A stretch of DNA of 64,000 nucleotides, taken from the NCBI GenBank assembly GCA_017651645.1, contig JAGCCO010000026.1:21107-85106 (forward strand). Reading direction: 5' to 3'. Below the pieces are notes generated by a model. The model was not told where the DNA came from. It did no database searches and was given only the letters and a program-made list of their open reading frames with translations. Below are positions 49,647 through 58,724 of the stretch, one piece after another (position 1 is the stretch's first letter; every line of letters begins with the position of its first letter). The stretch comes from Bacteroidales bacterium (GTDB lineage Bacteria; Bacteroidota; Bacteroidia; Bacteroidales; F082). The translations under genes were made by a program, and so were the position numbers.

Positions 49647-51929
49647 ATGAAAAAAACTTTATTTCTGATGATGAGCTTGGCACTCTTCGTGAGCCAGCTC
49701 ATCGCTTCGCCCGTCGACGTGGAGCGAGCCCGTCATCTGGGCATGAAGTATGTGCAGAGTCATTCTGCCAGACAGGTAGCCGAACTTAATTTGGCCTACA
49801 CTGAGATGACTGAGAGCGGCAATCCGGCCGTTTATGTCTTCAATTTTGACAACGGTTTCGTCCTCGTTTCAGCCGACGATGTGGCACGTCCTATCCTTGC
49901 TTTCTCCGACGAACAGAGCGTTGACCCGAACCTGATGCCTGATGGCTTCGCCTACTACTTGCGTTTCTATGCGCGTCAGATTGCCTACGCCCAAGAAAAC
50001 AACCTTGAGCCTGAGATGGAGGTGGCCTCTGAGTGGATGCATGTCGCCAAGGACGGCTTCGAGAACGACAACCGCAGCACCCGCGGCGATATCCAACCTC
50101 TGGTGACTTTGAGTTGGAACCAGGATTATCCTTACAACTACTATTGTCCTACGGGTGGCGGCGGTCCTGGTGGTCGCGCTTACGCAGGCTGTGTGGCCAC
50201 GGCCATGTCGATGGTGATGAAGTATTGGAATTGGCCAATCCAAGGTAATGGCGAACACAGCTATACACCTCAGGGTTATCCTATGCAAACGGTCAACTTC
50301 GGCAATACCACCTACGACTGGGCCAACATGCTCAATAGCATTTCTTCTGGTTCACCGCAAGTTAACATCAATGCTATTGCTACTTTGATGTACCATTGCG
50401 GTGTGTCGGTCGATATGATGTATGGCGGCGGTTCGTCAGGCGCTTATTCTCAGGATGTCCCGCCTGCGATTGCCGAGTATTTCCGCTACACCGACCAAGC
50501 TATCCGTAAAGATCGCGACCTTTACTCCAAGGCAGAATGGGAAGCGATGCTGCTTGCCAGTCTGGAAGAGGGTTTCCCGATGTATTATTCAGGTAGTGAT
50601 GATACGGGTGGTCACGCTTTCGTTTGCTGTGGCTATCGCGAGAGCGACAACAAGTTCTACTTTAACTGGGGTTGGAGCGGTTGGCTCAACAACTATTTCG
50701 CCATCGATGCCTTGAACACCTATAATGGTAACTTCAACCAAGGACAGGCTGCAATTTTCGATTTCATTCCCGACTATATCTACGATGGTCTGATCCCTGC
50801 TGTTGACGACTTTGCCGTTGAGGCTGAAAACGCCCACTCCAAGACGGGTATCGTCAGCTGGACCAATCCTTCGGTCTCGATGGGTGGCGAAACTTTGACG
50901 AACATCGACCAAGTGGTCTTGCTCCGTAACGGAGAGCAGATCTTCACACAAAACAACCTTGTCCCTGGCGAAGTGATGCATTTTGAGGATAATGTCGCCG
51001 ATTACGATTGCTACACTTATACGCTATACTTCATGTCGAACAACGTGAAAGGTCGCACGTCTAAGTTCTCTTATCAATATGGTCCCACCTGCACCTGGAA
51101 AGTGGTCGGCCAGACCACCAACTTCCAAGGCTGGAACGGTGGCAAGATTCAAGTGAAGAACTCCTTTGGTACGGTGATTGAGGAAATCACGATGACGTCT
51201 TCGACACCTATCAGCCAGCAGGTTCGTATGCCAGAAGGCAATGTGACCTTCGCATGGGTGGCTCCTTCCACGGCAGTTCAAAGCTTGACCATCAACATCA
51301 AGAACTCGGCTAACACCTCGGTCTACACCTACACGGGCAACTCCAACCAGATGCCTGCCACGCTCTATACGGGTGACAATGATTGTGGAGGTTGCGAGCC
51401 TCCGACGGGCTTCCACGGTGAGTATCAGTGGACCAACGAAGGCTTCGGTACCCTGCTTTCATGGAACTACGAAGGCGAGCCCCAGTCCTTCAAGGTCTAT
51501 CGCAGCGAAAACGGTATCGACTATGCTGAAATCGCAACAGTGGACAAGACCCTGCGCGAGTATTTCGACATCACCGATGCTGGCGATTATTATTATAAGC
51601 TCACGGCTTTCCGCAGCTATTGCGAATCCACTCCCGCCTGGGTTGACGACAACACGGACTACGTTCACATCGAGGTGACCTCGGTCAGCGAGGATTCTGA
51701 AGAAGGCTTCAAGGTCTATCCCAATCCCGCCAATGCCTTGATGAGCGTTGAGGCCGAGGGCCTGCAGCAAGTGACCATCTGCAATACGATGGGTCAGGTC
51801 GTTATGACGCAGCGTTGCAGCGAGGACGGTGTGGTTGTCAACACCTCCGACCTGGCTTCGGGTATCTACACCATCAGTATCAAGGCTGCCAACGGCACCG
51901 TCACCAAGCGTTTTGCCGTGATGCATTGA
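49647..51929 (+). CDS. C10-family cysteine protease with T9SS sorting domain (copy 2)
   Basis: The 760-residue zymogen has the same order as copy 1 but one FN3-like domain fewer. The signal peptide is MKKTLFLMMSLALFVSQLIA. The prodomain has ARHLGMKYVQSHSARQ and VLVSADDVARPILAFSDE. The active-site cysteine lies in GGRAYAGCVATAMSMVMKYW (about 180) and the histidine in GGHAFVCCGYRESD (about 322), followed by FNWGWSGW. FN3-like units include TGIVSWTNPSVSMGGE and TLLSWNYEGEPQSFKVYR. The T9SS tail is FKVYPNPANALMSVEAEGL. The gap to copy 1 is 37 bases with no promoter-like sequence, so both may be one transcript. A perfect hairpin ends it. Confidence 0.92.
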   Translation: MKKTLFLMMSLALFVSQLIASPVDVERARHLGMKYVQSHSARQVAELNLAYTEMTESGNPAVYVFNFDNGFVLVSADDVARPILAFSDEQSVDPNLMPDGFAYYLRFYARQIAYAQENNLEPEMEVASEWMHVAKDGFENDNRSTRGDIQPLVTLSWNQDYPYNYYCPTGGGGPGGRAYAGCVATAMSMVMKYWNWPIQGNGEHSYTPQGYPMQTVNFGNTTYDWANMLNSISSGSPQVNINAIATLMYHCGVSVDMMYGGGSSGAYSQDVPPAIAEYFRYTDQAIRKDRDLYSKAEWEAMLLASLEEGFPMYYSGSDDTGGHAFVCCGYRESDNKFYFNWGWSGWLNNYFAIDALNTYNGNFNQGQAAIFDFIPDYIYDGLIPAVDDFAVEAENAHSKTGIVSWTNPSVSMGGETLTNIDQVVLLRNGEQIFTQNNLVPGEVMHFEDNVADYDCYTYTLYFMSNNVKGRTSKFSYQYGPTCTWKVVGQTTNFQGWNGGKIQVKNSFGTVIEEITMTSSTPISQQVRMPEGNVTFAWVAPSTAVQSLTINIKNSANTSVYTYTGNSNQMPATLYTGDNDCGGCEPPTGFHGEYQWTNEGFGTLLSWNYEGEPQSFKVYRSENGIDYAEIATVDKTLREYFDITDAGDYYYKLTAFRSYCESTPAWVDDNTDYVHIEVTSVSEDSEEGFKVYPNPANALMSVEAEGLQQVTICNTMGQVVMTQRCSEDGVVVNTSDLASGIYTISIKAANGTVTKRFAVMH

Positions 51930-51957
51930 TGCGTTTGATAAAAAACTATTGAAAATG

Positions 51958-51991
51958 AAAAGGAAACATGCGCGCATGTTTCCTTTTTCTT
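51958..51991 (+). terminator. Perfect 30-bp palindromic terminator after C10 copy 2
   Basis: AAAAGGAAACATGCG is followed directly by its exact reverse complement CGCATGTTTCCTTTT, then T-rich bases. It ends the first two-gene C10 unit, and a new promoter follows within four bases. Confidence 0.9.
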
Positions 51992-51999
51992 TATATTTG
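51992..51999 (+). promoter_or_regulatory. -7 promoter element for the third C10 protease gene
   Basis: TATATTTG followed by CCGCTTAAA, nearly the same as the promoter of the first C10 gene. It begins immediately after the terminator of copy 2. Confidence 0.65.
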
Positions 52000-52026
52000 C
52001 CGCTTAAACTTGAAAGTAATTTTGTC

Positions 52027-54585
52027 ATGAAAAAACACATCCTTACTCTACTGGTGCTGGCATTAACATGCTGCACGCTGCAAGCCCGTCCGGTCGACCA
52101 AGAGACCGCAAAACGCTTGGGACAGTCTTTTGTGAAGGCTAATTTCGAGTTCACGCGCCAGAGCTCCGACTTGAATCTGGTCTATACCGCCTTTTCCGAC
52201 AGGGGAGAGGCCTGTTACTACATCTTTAACGTGGGTGACACGGGCTTTGTCATCCTCGCTGCCGACGACAACTATCGTCCTATCATCGGATATTCCCATA
52301 GGGACACTTTCAATCCCGACGACATGGCACCTGCTTTGGCCGAATATCTTGAAGTCGTCCGTCAAGGCGTGATGAAGGCTTCCTTAAAGACGTCTGCTCC
52401 CGTTGCGGTGTCAGCCGACTGGGCCATGCTTGAGCAATGCGGCCGTCTTGTTTCGCGTCACGGCGGGAGGGAAGACGAGTATCTCGTACAGACCCAATGG
52501 AACCAGAACTATCCTTATAATTACTTCTGCCCCGAGGGCGAAGGCGGTCCTGGTGGCCACTGTTATGCGGGTTGCGTGGCTACGGCTGCTGCCCAGCTAA
52601 TGAAATACTGGGATCATCCGTTGCATGGTCAGGGAAGTCATACCTACACTCCTGAGGACCATCCGGAATATGGCCCGCTGACCGTCAATTTCGGTGAGGC
52701 AACCTACGACTGGGATAATATGCCGGTCTCCATTTCCTCCAGCTCCCCGTTGGAACAGATTGAGGCTGTGGCACAACTGATCTATCATGTGGGCGTGAGC
52801 GTGGACATGAACTATCGTCCTTCGAGCAGCGGCGCTGTCACGGGCAAACTCTGCCAAACCATGCCTGCCTATTTCTTCTACACCGATCAGATGGACAACC
52901 TTTATCGTGAGGATTACACCCATGAGGAATATATGAATCTGCTTATCAGTGCTATTGATATGAGTTGGCCCATGGTACATCGTGGCGGTGGCCATGCATA
53001 CGTGGTGGATGGTTATAATGATTACGATATGGTTCATATCAACTGGGGCTGGAGCGGTAGTAGCGATGACTGGTTCAATATCGACGAGCATGGCTATACC
53101 GATGGCGAGAGCGTCATCTACAACTATGTGCCTGAAGAAGTCTATTCTGCAACACCCGATGCACCCACGGATATGAGTGTTGTTCCTGAAAACGACGGGA
53201 CGCTCAAGGCTACCGTCAGTTGGAAAAACCCATCAATCACGCTGACCAATGTAGCGCTGACTGCTATCGACCAAATCGTTGTGGCTCGTGATGGCAAGGT
53301 GGTTTACACCGAAGACAATGTCACCCCTGGCGCCGAAATGAGTTTCGTGGATGAGGGCGTGCCTTATTATGATGTTTTCGATTATACTGTTTATGCCATT
53401 TTGGGTGGACAACGCGGTGCCTCGGCCAAGGTGGAGAAAGTGCTGGTCAGCCCCAGCTGCGAATGGAAAATCATCATGCAGAGCACGGCCTTCCAAGGCT
53501 GGAACGGCGGCTATGTGTCAATTTATTCGGCTTCGGGGAAGGAGATTCAACGCTTCACGCTCACCAACTCTGTCCCTGCCACCTATAACTTCCCCGTTCC
53601 GGTGGGTAATGTGAGCTTTAGCTGGACAGCTCCTTCCACCAATGTGAACAATATGTCAGTGATCATTAAAGACTCAGAGGGTAACACGGCATTCACCTAT
53701 CAAGGCAACTCCTCGGGTATGGATGAAGGCGTCATCCTGGCTGTTAACAACGGTTGCGGCAACACCCTGGTGAGTACGGCTCCCTATCATCTGATGGCTG
53801 AAGTGGAAGAAGGTAATGTCGTCTTGACATGGGAAAACGATGGCGTTGTGCCCGATTATGGTTTCATGGTTTATCGGGATGAACGGCTCTATGGATTCTC
53901 GACCGAGTTGCAATTCGTGGACGCAAACATCACTGAAGGACATTGCTATACGGTTACTGCCCTGAATTATGGCGGTGAGTCGGATCAATCCAATGAGACC
54001 TGTGCCTCGGCGGGTGACTGCTTAGGTGCCACCAACTTCGACTACGAGTATGTGGGTAACAATTACAAGATCAAGTTGTTATGGGATAAACCAGATCCTG
54101 CAGAAGGCCTTTCGGGTTATTTGCTCTTCCGCAAACGGGGTGAAGACGGCACCTACGAGAGAATCAAGTTGCTCAGCGCCTCGGCGACTAATTTCACCGA
54201 CAACACAGCCAACCAACAAGGCGACTATTATTATCGTTTGTATGCCTATTATAGTGCAACGGACTGCACCTCGGCGCCTGCTTCCATCAAAGGCAATCCG
54301 AACCAGTTCTATCTGAAAGTGTATTATTCTCCCACTGAGGTTGAGGAGACGAAGAGCCTTGAGATGAGTCTTTTCCCGAATCCCGTCGACCATAACTTGA
54401 AGATTGAAGCCGAAGGCATGACCCAAGTGACGGTTTACAACCAGATTGGACAACAGGTCTTTTCAGCTGTTTGTGATTCCAATTCCTTGAATGTCAATGT
54501 GTCAGACTGGATTGAAGGCGTTTATCTCGTCAAGGTGATGACGGGTAATGGATGGGTCTCGCATCGTGTTGCGGTCGTCCATTAA
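52027..54585 (+). CDS. C10-family cysteine protease with T9SS sorting domain (copy 3)
   Basis: The 852-residue zymogen has a signal peptide (MKKHILTLLVLALTCCTLQA), a prodomain (ETAKRLGQSFVKANFEFTRQ, VILAADDNYRPIIGYSHRD), the active-site cysteine in HCYAGCVATAAAQLMKYW (about 182) and the histidine in GGGHAYVVDGYNDYD (about 321), followed by INWGWSGSSDDW. Two or three FN3-like domains follow, the last being IKLLWDKPDPAEGLSGYLLF. The T9SS tail is SLFPNPVDHNLKIEAEGM. In-frame codons upstream of the ATG at 52027 run through the terminator and promoter, so they are not coding. Its C-terminal third is very close to copy 4, showing recent duplication. Confidence 0.92.
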   Translation: MKKHILTLLVLALTCCTLQARPVDQETAKRLGQSFVKANFEFTRQSSDLNLVYTAFSDRGEACYYIFNVGDTGFVILAADDNYRPIIGYSHRDTFNPDDMAPALAEYLEVVRQGVMKASLKTSAPVAVSADWAMLEQCGRLVSRHGGREDEYLVQTQWNQNYPYNYFCPEGEGGPGGHCYAGCVATAAAQLMKYWDHPLHGQGSHTYTPEDHPEYGPLTVNFGEATYDWDNMPVSISSSSPLEQIEAVAQLIYHVGVSVDMNYRPSSSGAVTGKLCQTMPAYFFYTDQMDNLYREDYTHEEYMNLLISAIDMSWPMVHRGGGHAYVVDGYNDYDMVHINWGWSGSSDDWFNIDEHGYTDGESVIYNYVPEEVYSATPDAPTDMSVVPENDGTLKATVSWKNPSITLTNVALTAIDQIVVARDGKVVYTEDNVTPGAEMSFVDEGVPYYDVFDYTVYAILGGQRGASAKVEKVLVSPSCEWKIIMQSTAFQGWNGGYVSIYSASGKEIQRFTLTNSVPATYNFPVPVGNVSFSWTAPSTNVNNMSVIIKDSEGNTAFTYQGNSSGMDEGVILAVNNGCGNTLVSTAPYHLMAEVEEGNVVLTWENDGVVPDYGFMVYRDERLYGFSTELQFVDANITEGHCYTVTALNYGGESDQSNETCASAGDCLGATNFDYEYVGNNYKIKLLWDKPDPAEGLSGYLLFRKRGEDGTYERIKLLSASATNFTDNTANQQGDYYYRLYAYYSATDCTSAPASIKGNPNQFYLKVYYSPTEVEETKSLEMSLFPNPVDHNLKIEAEGMTQVTVYNQIGQQVFSAVCDSNSLNVNVSDWIEGVYLVKVMTGNGWVSHRVAVVH

Positions 54586-54639
54586 TCGAGTTTTTTCGAC
54601 TTATTGTGCAAACAAAGCGCCGCATTTCTGGAAAATCTC

Positions 54640-54647
54640 TATATTTG
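54640..54647 (+). promoter_or_regulatory. -7 promoter element for the fourth C10 protease gene
   Basis: TATATTTG followed by CACCCTTAAAA, related to the other C10 promoters, 39 bases before the ATG. Confidence 0.6.
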
Positions 54648-54685
54648 CACCCTTAAAAACAGAATCTAATTTAAACTAAACTACA

Positions 54686-57259
54686 ATGAAAAAGTATTTA
54701 ATGAGTCTGCTTGCCTTGGTTCTCGGCATCGGTATGGTTCAAGCCCGTCCGGTCAGTGTGAGTCAGGCTAAGTATGTGGGACAACAGTTTGTCCAAGCCA
54801 ACTTTGAGCTGTCACGCCAAAGCGATGACCTTATGCTGGTCTATACGGGCACTTCAGCTCGTGGCGAAGTCTGCTTCTATGTGTTCAACGTTGGCAACAA
54901 CGGTTTTGTCATGGTTTCGGCCGATGATGTCTTCCGTCCTATCGTCGGTTATTCTGACGAAGGCTGCTTTGATGCCCAAAACATCAATCCTGAGCTGGCC
55001 TACATGTTGGATGAACTGACAAGCTACCGCAGTGGCAAGATGTTCGGAGAGCCTACCCCGATGGTCGCTGCCGAATGGGATCTTGTGATGAACCGCGGTA
55101 CCTTGATTTCTCGTAATGGCGGTCGTGCTGATTCTTATCTTGTTCAAACCAAGTGGAATCAGGACTATCCTTACAATTACTATTGCCCGATTGCCAACGG
55201 TGGCCCTGGCGGTCATGTCTATGCCGGTTGCGTGGCCACTGCCATGAGCCAGGTGATGAAATACTGGAACCATCCTCTGCAAGGCACGGGTAGCCACACC
55301 AATTACAACTCTGGTTTTGGTGGTCTGACGGTTAATTTCGGTGAAACCACCTATGATTGGGACAACATGCCCATCTCCCTTTCGAACAGCTCACCGCAAG
55401 AGCAAATCGACGCTGTTGCCACATTGATGTATCACTGCGGTATCGCTGTTGACATGCACTATGCCATCGACGGTAGTGGCGCTTATTCCCAGGATGTGCC
55501 CCAAAGAATCTCTCAGTATTTCAGCTATACCAACCAGGCTGTGCTGAGAAGCAGAGATAGCTACACTTACGACAACTGGGCAAACATGTTGAAAGAGTCG
55601 TTCGACATGGGCTGGCCGCTCTATTATTCTGGTCAGAGCCCTGACGGTGGTCACGCCTTCGTTTGCGACGGTTACAATGATGCCGACCTGTTCCACTACA
55701 ACTGGGGTTGGAGTGGCAGTGGTGATGGCTGGTTCGATTTCGACAAGATTGACTATAACACTAGCGATGGTGCTATCTTCAATTTCGTGCCTGTCAACGT
55801 CTACAAAGGCACAGCCAAAGCTCCGACCAACCTCACGGTGACTCCTGCTGCCAACAACGAACTGTCTGCCACTGTCTCTTGGACGAATCCTTCTCAGACA
55901 TTGAGCAATGAAAGCCTTACTGCCATCGACCAGATCGTGGTGTGCCGCGACGGCGAAATCATCTATACTGAGGAAAACGTGACTCCTGGTGCCAATATGA
56001 CTTTTACCGACAATAGCGTTCCTCGTTTCGATGGCTTCGTTTACACTGCCTATGCCATCAGCAACAACAACCATGGAAAAGTGGCTTATACTGACTTGAT
56101 TTGCTTTGGTCCTACCTGCGGCTGGACCATCAATGTCACTCAAGCTTCTTTCACGGGTTTCCGTGGTGGTAAGATTCACATCTACAATGCTGCTGGCACT
56201 GAGGTTGCTCAAGTGACTACGACGACCTCAAGCGTCCAAAGCTTCCCGGTCGACATGCCTTTGGGCTATGTCTCTTTCGCTTGGTCGGCTCCTACTCAGA
56301 CAGGAAGCTTCAACATGGCTTTCACCATCAAGGATTCACAAAACAACACGGTTTATTCCTATAGCGGTAGCTCGGAAGACATGCCAGTGGGTGTGTTCTA
56401 CCATGGCAACAATAGTTGTGGCAATTCAAGCGGTAACGGTGTCCCCTCCAATTTGATTGCCCTTGTCGACGAAGAGAACCCCAACAACATCAATGTCTCT
56501 TGGGATCCCATCCGTCCCGATGGCTATGGCTACATCGTGTATCGCGACAACATACTCTACCGTCTGGTTGTGGACGGCACTTCCTTCGTTGATGAAAACG
56601 CTCCCATCGGTGGCCATTGCTATTATGTCGGTTACCTCTATGATGGCGGAGAAAACGGCCAGTATTCCAATGAGTCTTGCGCCACTTCAGGTGCTTGCTA
56701 TGCACCCACCAACATTGATTTCGAGTACACTGGCAACAGCTATAAGATCAAACTGAAATGGGACAAACCTGAGCCGCATGACGGACTCTCGGGCTATTAC
56801 CTCTTTAGAAAGTTCGGTGAAGACGGCGTCTACGAGAGAATCAAACTGCTGAGTGGTTCTGCCATTACTTATACTGATAACACCGCCAATCAAGAAGGTG
56901 ACTATTACTATAAGCTTTATGCCTACTACGGCGATCTGGATTGCTTGTCGGCTCCTGCCTATTGGATTGGTGACCACAATCAGTTCTATCTGCACGCCCC
57001 GTATTCTTTTGATGGCGTCAATGAGCTGGAATCCGGCAGTGTTTCCATCTTCCCGAATCCCACAACGAGCCGCTTCACGGTGGAAGCTGAAGGCCTCAAC
57101 CACATAGCTGTTTATAACATCGTGGGCCAGAAGGTGTATGAGATAAATTGCCAGGGTGAGTCTGTTGACATCAACTTGAACGTCGAGACCGGCGTCTATA
57201 TGGTGCGTGTTTCCACCGTCAATGGTGAGATGACCCAACGCATCACTGTCATCAGATAA
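54686..57259 (+). CDS. C10-family cysteine protease with T9SS sorting domain (copy 4)
   Basis: The 857-residue zymogen has a signal peptide (MKKYLMSLLALVLGIGMVQA), a prodomain (QAKYVGQQFVQANFELSRQ, VMVSADDVFRPIVGYSDEG), the active-site cysteine in HVYAGCVATAMSQVMKYW (about 182), the histidine in GGHAFVCDGYNDAD (about 321) and the following YNWGWSGSGDGW. FN3-like units include SATVSWTNPSQTLSNE, NINVSWDPIRPDGYGYIVYR and IKLKWDKPEPHDGLSGYYLF. The tail SIFPNPTTSRFTVEAEGL is a T9SS sorting domain. It has its own promoter. Copies 3 and 4 are the closest pair. Target proteins are unknown. Confidence 0.92.
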   Translation: MKKYLMSLLALVLGIGMVQARPVSVSQAKYVGQQFVQANFELSRQSDDLMLVYTGTSARGEVCFYVFNVGNNGFVMVSADDVFRPIVGYSDEGCFDAQNINPELAYMLDELTSYRSGKMFGEPTPMVAAEWDLVMNRGTLISRNGGRADSYLVQTKWNQDYPYNYYCPIANGGPGGHVYAGCVATAMSQVMKYWNHPLQGTGSHTNYNSGFGGLTVNFGETTYDWDNMPISLSNSSPQEQIDAVATLMYHCGIAVDMHYAIDGSGAYSQDVPQRISQYFSYTNQAVLRSRDSYTYDNWANMLKESFDMGWPLYYSGQSPDGGHAFVCDGYNDADLFHYNWGWSGSGDGWFDFDKIDYNTSDGAIFNFVPVNVYKGTAKAPTNLTVTPAANNELSATVSWTNPSQTLSNESLTAIDQIVVCRDGEIIYTEENVTPGANMTFTDNSVPRFDGFVYTAYAISNNNHGKVAYTDLICFGPTCGWTINVTQASFTGFRGGKIHIYNAAGTEVAQVTTTTSSVQSFPVDMPLGYVSFAWSAPTQTGSFNMAFTIKDSQNNTVYSYSGSSEDMPVGVFYHGNNSCGNSSGNGVPSNLIALVDEENPNNINVSWDPIRPDGYGYIVYRDNILYRLVVDGTSFVDENAPIGGHCYYVGYLYDGGENGQYSNESCATSGACYAPTNIDFEYTGNSYKIKLKWDKPEPHDGLSGYYLFRKFGEDGVYERIKLLSGSAITYTDNTANQEGDYYYKLYAYYGDLDCLSAPAYWIGDHNQFYLHAPYSFDGVNELESGSVSIFPNPTTSRFTVEAEGLNHIAVYNIVGQKVYEINCQGESVDINLNVETGVYMVRVSTVNGEMTQRITVIR

Positions 57260-57282
57260 TTGAATTCTATTAAGGATAGAAT

Positions 57283-57318
57283 AACGGTTGCCTCGTCATG
57301 GGGGCAACCGTTATTTTT
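57283..57318 (+). terminator. Intrinsic terminator after the C10 array
   Basis: AACGGTTGCC (57283-57292) pairs perfectly with GGCAACCGTT (57303-57312) across a ten-base loop, followed by ATTTTTA. It overlaps the most upstream in-frame ATG of the M15 gene, which therefore cannot be its start. Confidence 0.9.
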
Positions 57319-57332
57319 ACTATTTTCGCGCC

Positions 57333-58031
57333 GTGAAAAGCGTGCGATACCATATCATGCTGTTGCTGTTGTCCATATGCATGTCAGTAGGGGCACAGCC
57401 TTGGATTAAGCCCGGACAGGTAGTACCCAAGCCTTATCTCAAGGTGTTTGGCTATGAACATTTCTTCAATGTATCGCCCATCTCGGAGGAATTGAAGAAA
57501 TCCATGGAAGGCTGCTCCTTCAAAGCAAATCGATACGTGGCTTGGGAACAACTAAGCTATCTTCGTGTCCTGCACTGCGATGTGGATGGTAACGCCATTG
57601 TGGGTGAGATGGTCTGTAACACTGCCATTGCATCAGATTTGTTGGAGATTTTCAAGGCTCTGTATGAGGCAGGCTATCCTATTGAGAAGATGCGTCTGGT
57701 GGATGCGTATGGTGGCGATGACGAAGCCTCGATGCGGGATAACAATTCTTCCTGTTTTAACCAAAGGAGCATTACGGCAGGAGGAAGAATCTCTAAACAC
57801 AGCTATGGTTTGGCTGTCGACATCAACCCGAGATATAATCCCTATTTCAAACTGAGAAACGGGAAGAGGGTCATACGTCCCGAAGGGAGCGAGTATTATA
57901 TTAATAGGAGTGAATCTTACCCGTATAAAATCGAAAAAGGCGACCTTTGCTATCGTCTATTTCGGCAACATGGCTTCCGATGGGGCGGCGACTGGCTTAG
58001 TGGGAAGGATTATCAGCATTTTGAGAAGTAG
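57333..58031 (+). CDS. Exported M15-family peptidase (D-Ala-D-Ala carboxypeptidase-like)
   Basis: The 232-residue protein is an M15C-type zinc peptidase that probably trims peptidoglycan peptides. The zinc-site motif SKHSYGLAVDINP (histidine and aspartate) and the C-terminal GGDWLSGKDYQHFE (catalytic and zinc-binding histidine) are both present. The N-terminus has a short signal-like segment (IMLLLLSICMSVGAQ). The GTG at 57333 is favoured because it gives the signal two positive residues (KSVR). The ATG at 57357 is an alternative with an uncharged start. A TATTTTCG box ends only four bases before the GTG. The TAG stop is immediately followed by the GTTKAGA heptamer array. Confidence 0.85.
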   Translation: MKSVRYHIMLLLLSICMSVGAQPWIKPGQVVPKPYLKVFGYEHFFNVSPISEELKKSMEGCSFKANRYVAWEQLSYLRVLHCDVDGNAIVGEMVCNTAIASDLLEIFKALYEAGYPIEKMRLVDAYGGDDEASMRDNNSSCFNQRSITAGGRISKHSYGLAVDINPRYNPYFKLRNGKRVIRPEGSEYYINRSESYPYKIEKGDLCYRLFRQHGFRWGGDWLSGKDYQHFEK

Positions 58032-58079
58032 TCTAGAGTTGAGAGTTTAAAGTTGAGAGTTTAGAGTTTAGAGTTGTTG
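58031..58079 (+). repeat. Heptamer tandem array, unit GTTKAGA (locus D)
   Basis: Seven units in exact 7-base phase: GTCTAGA, GTTGAGA, GTTTAAA, GTTGAGA, GTTTAGA, GTTTAGA, GTTGTTG. The first base is the last base of the M15 gene stop codon. The unit is the same as at 11546-11576, and the array lies between converging genes. Confidence 0.9.
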
Positions 58080-58123
58080 CAACGCTTCACAAAGAGGTAC
58101 TAGGTGGTTACGTTGTTAGTTTT

Positions 58124-58621
58124 TCAGTTGTGTTGTCTTTCCCAAACTTCGAACCTATAGGAGTAGTCCACCTGCGGGTCGTCGTCAACCACTTCCAAAT
58201 CCACCAAATCCCATTCTTCGAAATTGATGTAGGGAAAATAGGTGTCGGCTTCGAATTCCTTGTCGATGCGGGTAAGGTAGAGGCGGTCGGCCTTGGGCAG
58301 GAACTGCTCATAAATGCTGCCGCCACCCATGATGAAGACTTCATCCTCGTTTTGGGCCATCTCAATGGCTTGCGGGATGGAAGTGGCCAACTCGTAGCCT
58401 TCGGGAGCCTCATCCAAACGGTCGGAGATGATGATATTGCGGCGGTTGGGCAAGGCTTTCTGTCCCGGCAACGAGAGCCAGGTGTTGTGGCCCATGATGA
58501 CACAATGTCCCGAAGTCACTTTCTTGAAATGCTTCAAGTCGTTGCTGTTGTGCCAGATGAGCTGGTTGTTGATGCCGATGGCGCGGTTGGCTGCCATGGC
58601 GACGATGATGGATATTGTCAT
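58124..58621 (-). CDS. folA: Dihydrofolate reductase
   Basis: DHFR reduces dihydrofolate made by ThyA. The 165-residue product has MTISIIVAMAANRAIGINNQLIW with the folate-site HNSNDLKHFK (the active-site aspartate is in NDLKHF), the NADPH loop VIMGHNTWLSLPGQKALPNRRNIIIS and IMGGGSIYEQFLPKADRLYLTRID. It follows thyA by about 100 bases on the same strand, the usual thyA-folA pairing, but the gap contains a heptamer array and a large palindrome. No trimethoprim-resistance feature can be judged from the sequence alone. Confidence 0.95.
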   Translation of the reverse strand: MTISIIVAMAANRAIGINNQLIWHNSNDLKHFKKVTSGHCVIMGHNTWLSLPGQKALPNRRNIIISDRLDEAPEGYELATSIPQAIEMAQNEDEVFIMGGGSIYEQFLPKADRLYLTRIDKEFEADTYFPYINFEEWDLVDLEVVDDDPQVDYSYRFEVWERQHN

Positions 58622-58624
58622 ATT

Positions 58625-58660
58625 AGTTGTCAGTTTGCAGTTATTCAGTTATCAGTTTTG
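58625..58660 (+). repeat. Short heptamer array, unit AGTTNTC (locus E)
   Basis: Five units: AGTTGTC, AGTTTGC, AGTTATTC (one base longer), AGTTATC, AGTTTTG. The array starts four bases outside the folA start codon, so it makes up the immediate leader of folA. Confidence 0.75.
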
Positions 58661-58674
58661 ATGTTCCCAGCCTA

Positions 58675-58715
58675 CAGTCGTCATTGCGGGCTTGACCCGC
58701 AATCTCTTGAGACTG
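58675..58715. repeat. Nested palindrome (REP-like) between thyA and folA
   Basis: ATTGCGGG (58683-58690) pairs perfectly with CCCGCAAT (58696-58703) around CTTGA, and an outer CAGTC (58675-58679) can pair with GACTG (58711-58715). The form is that of a dispersed palindromic element, and the core resembles dispersed repeats I recall from other bacterial genomes. Confidence 0.7.
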
Positions 58716-58724
58716 GAGGCGGTT

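Noticed and set aside
57288..57332. An upstream ATG start for the M15 peptidase gene
   Set aside because: The codons run through the terminator hairpin of the C10 array and the -7 box, so they are not coding.
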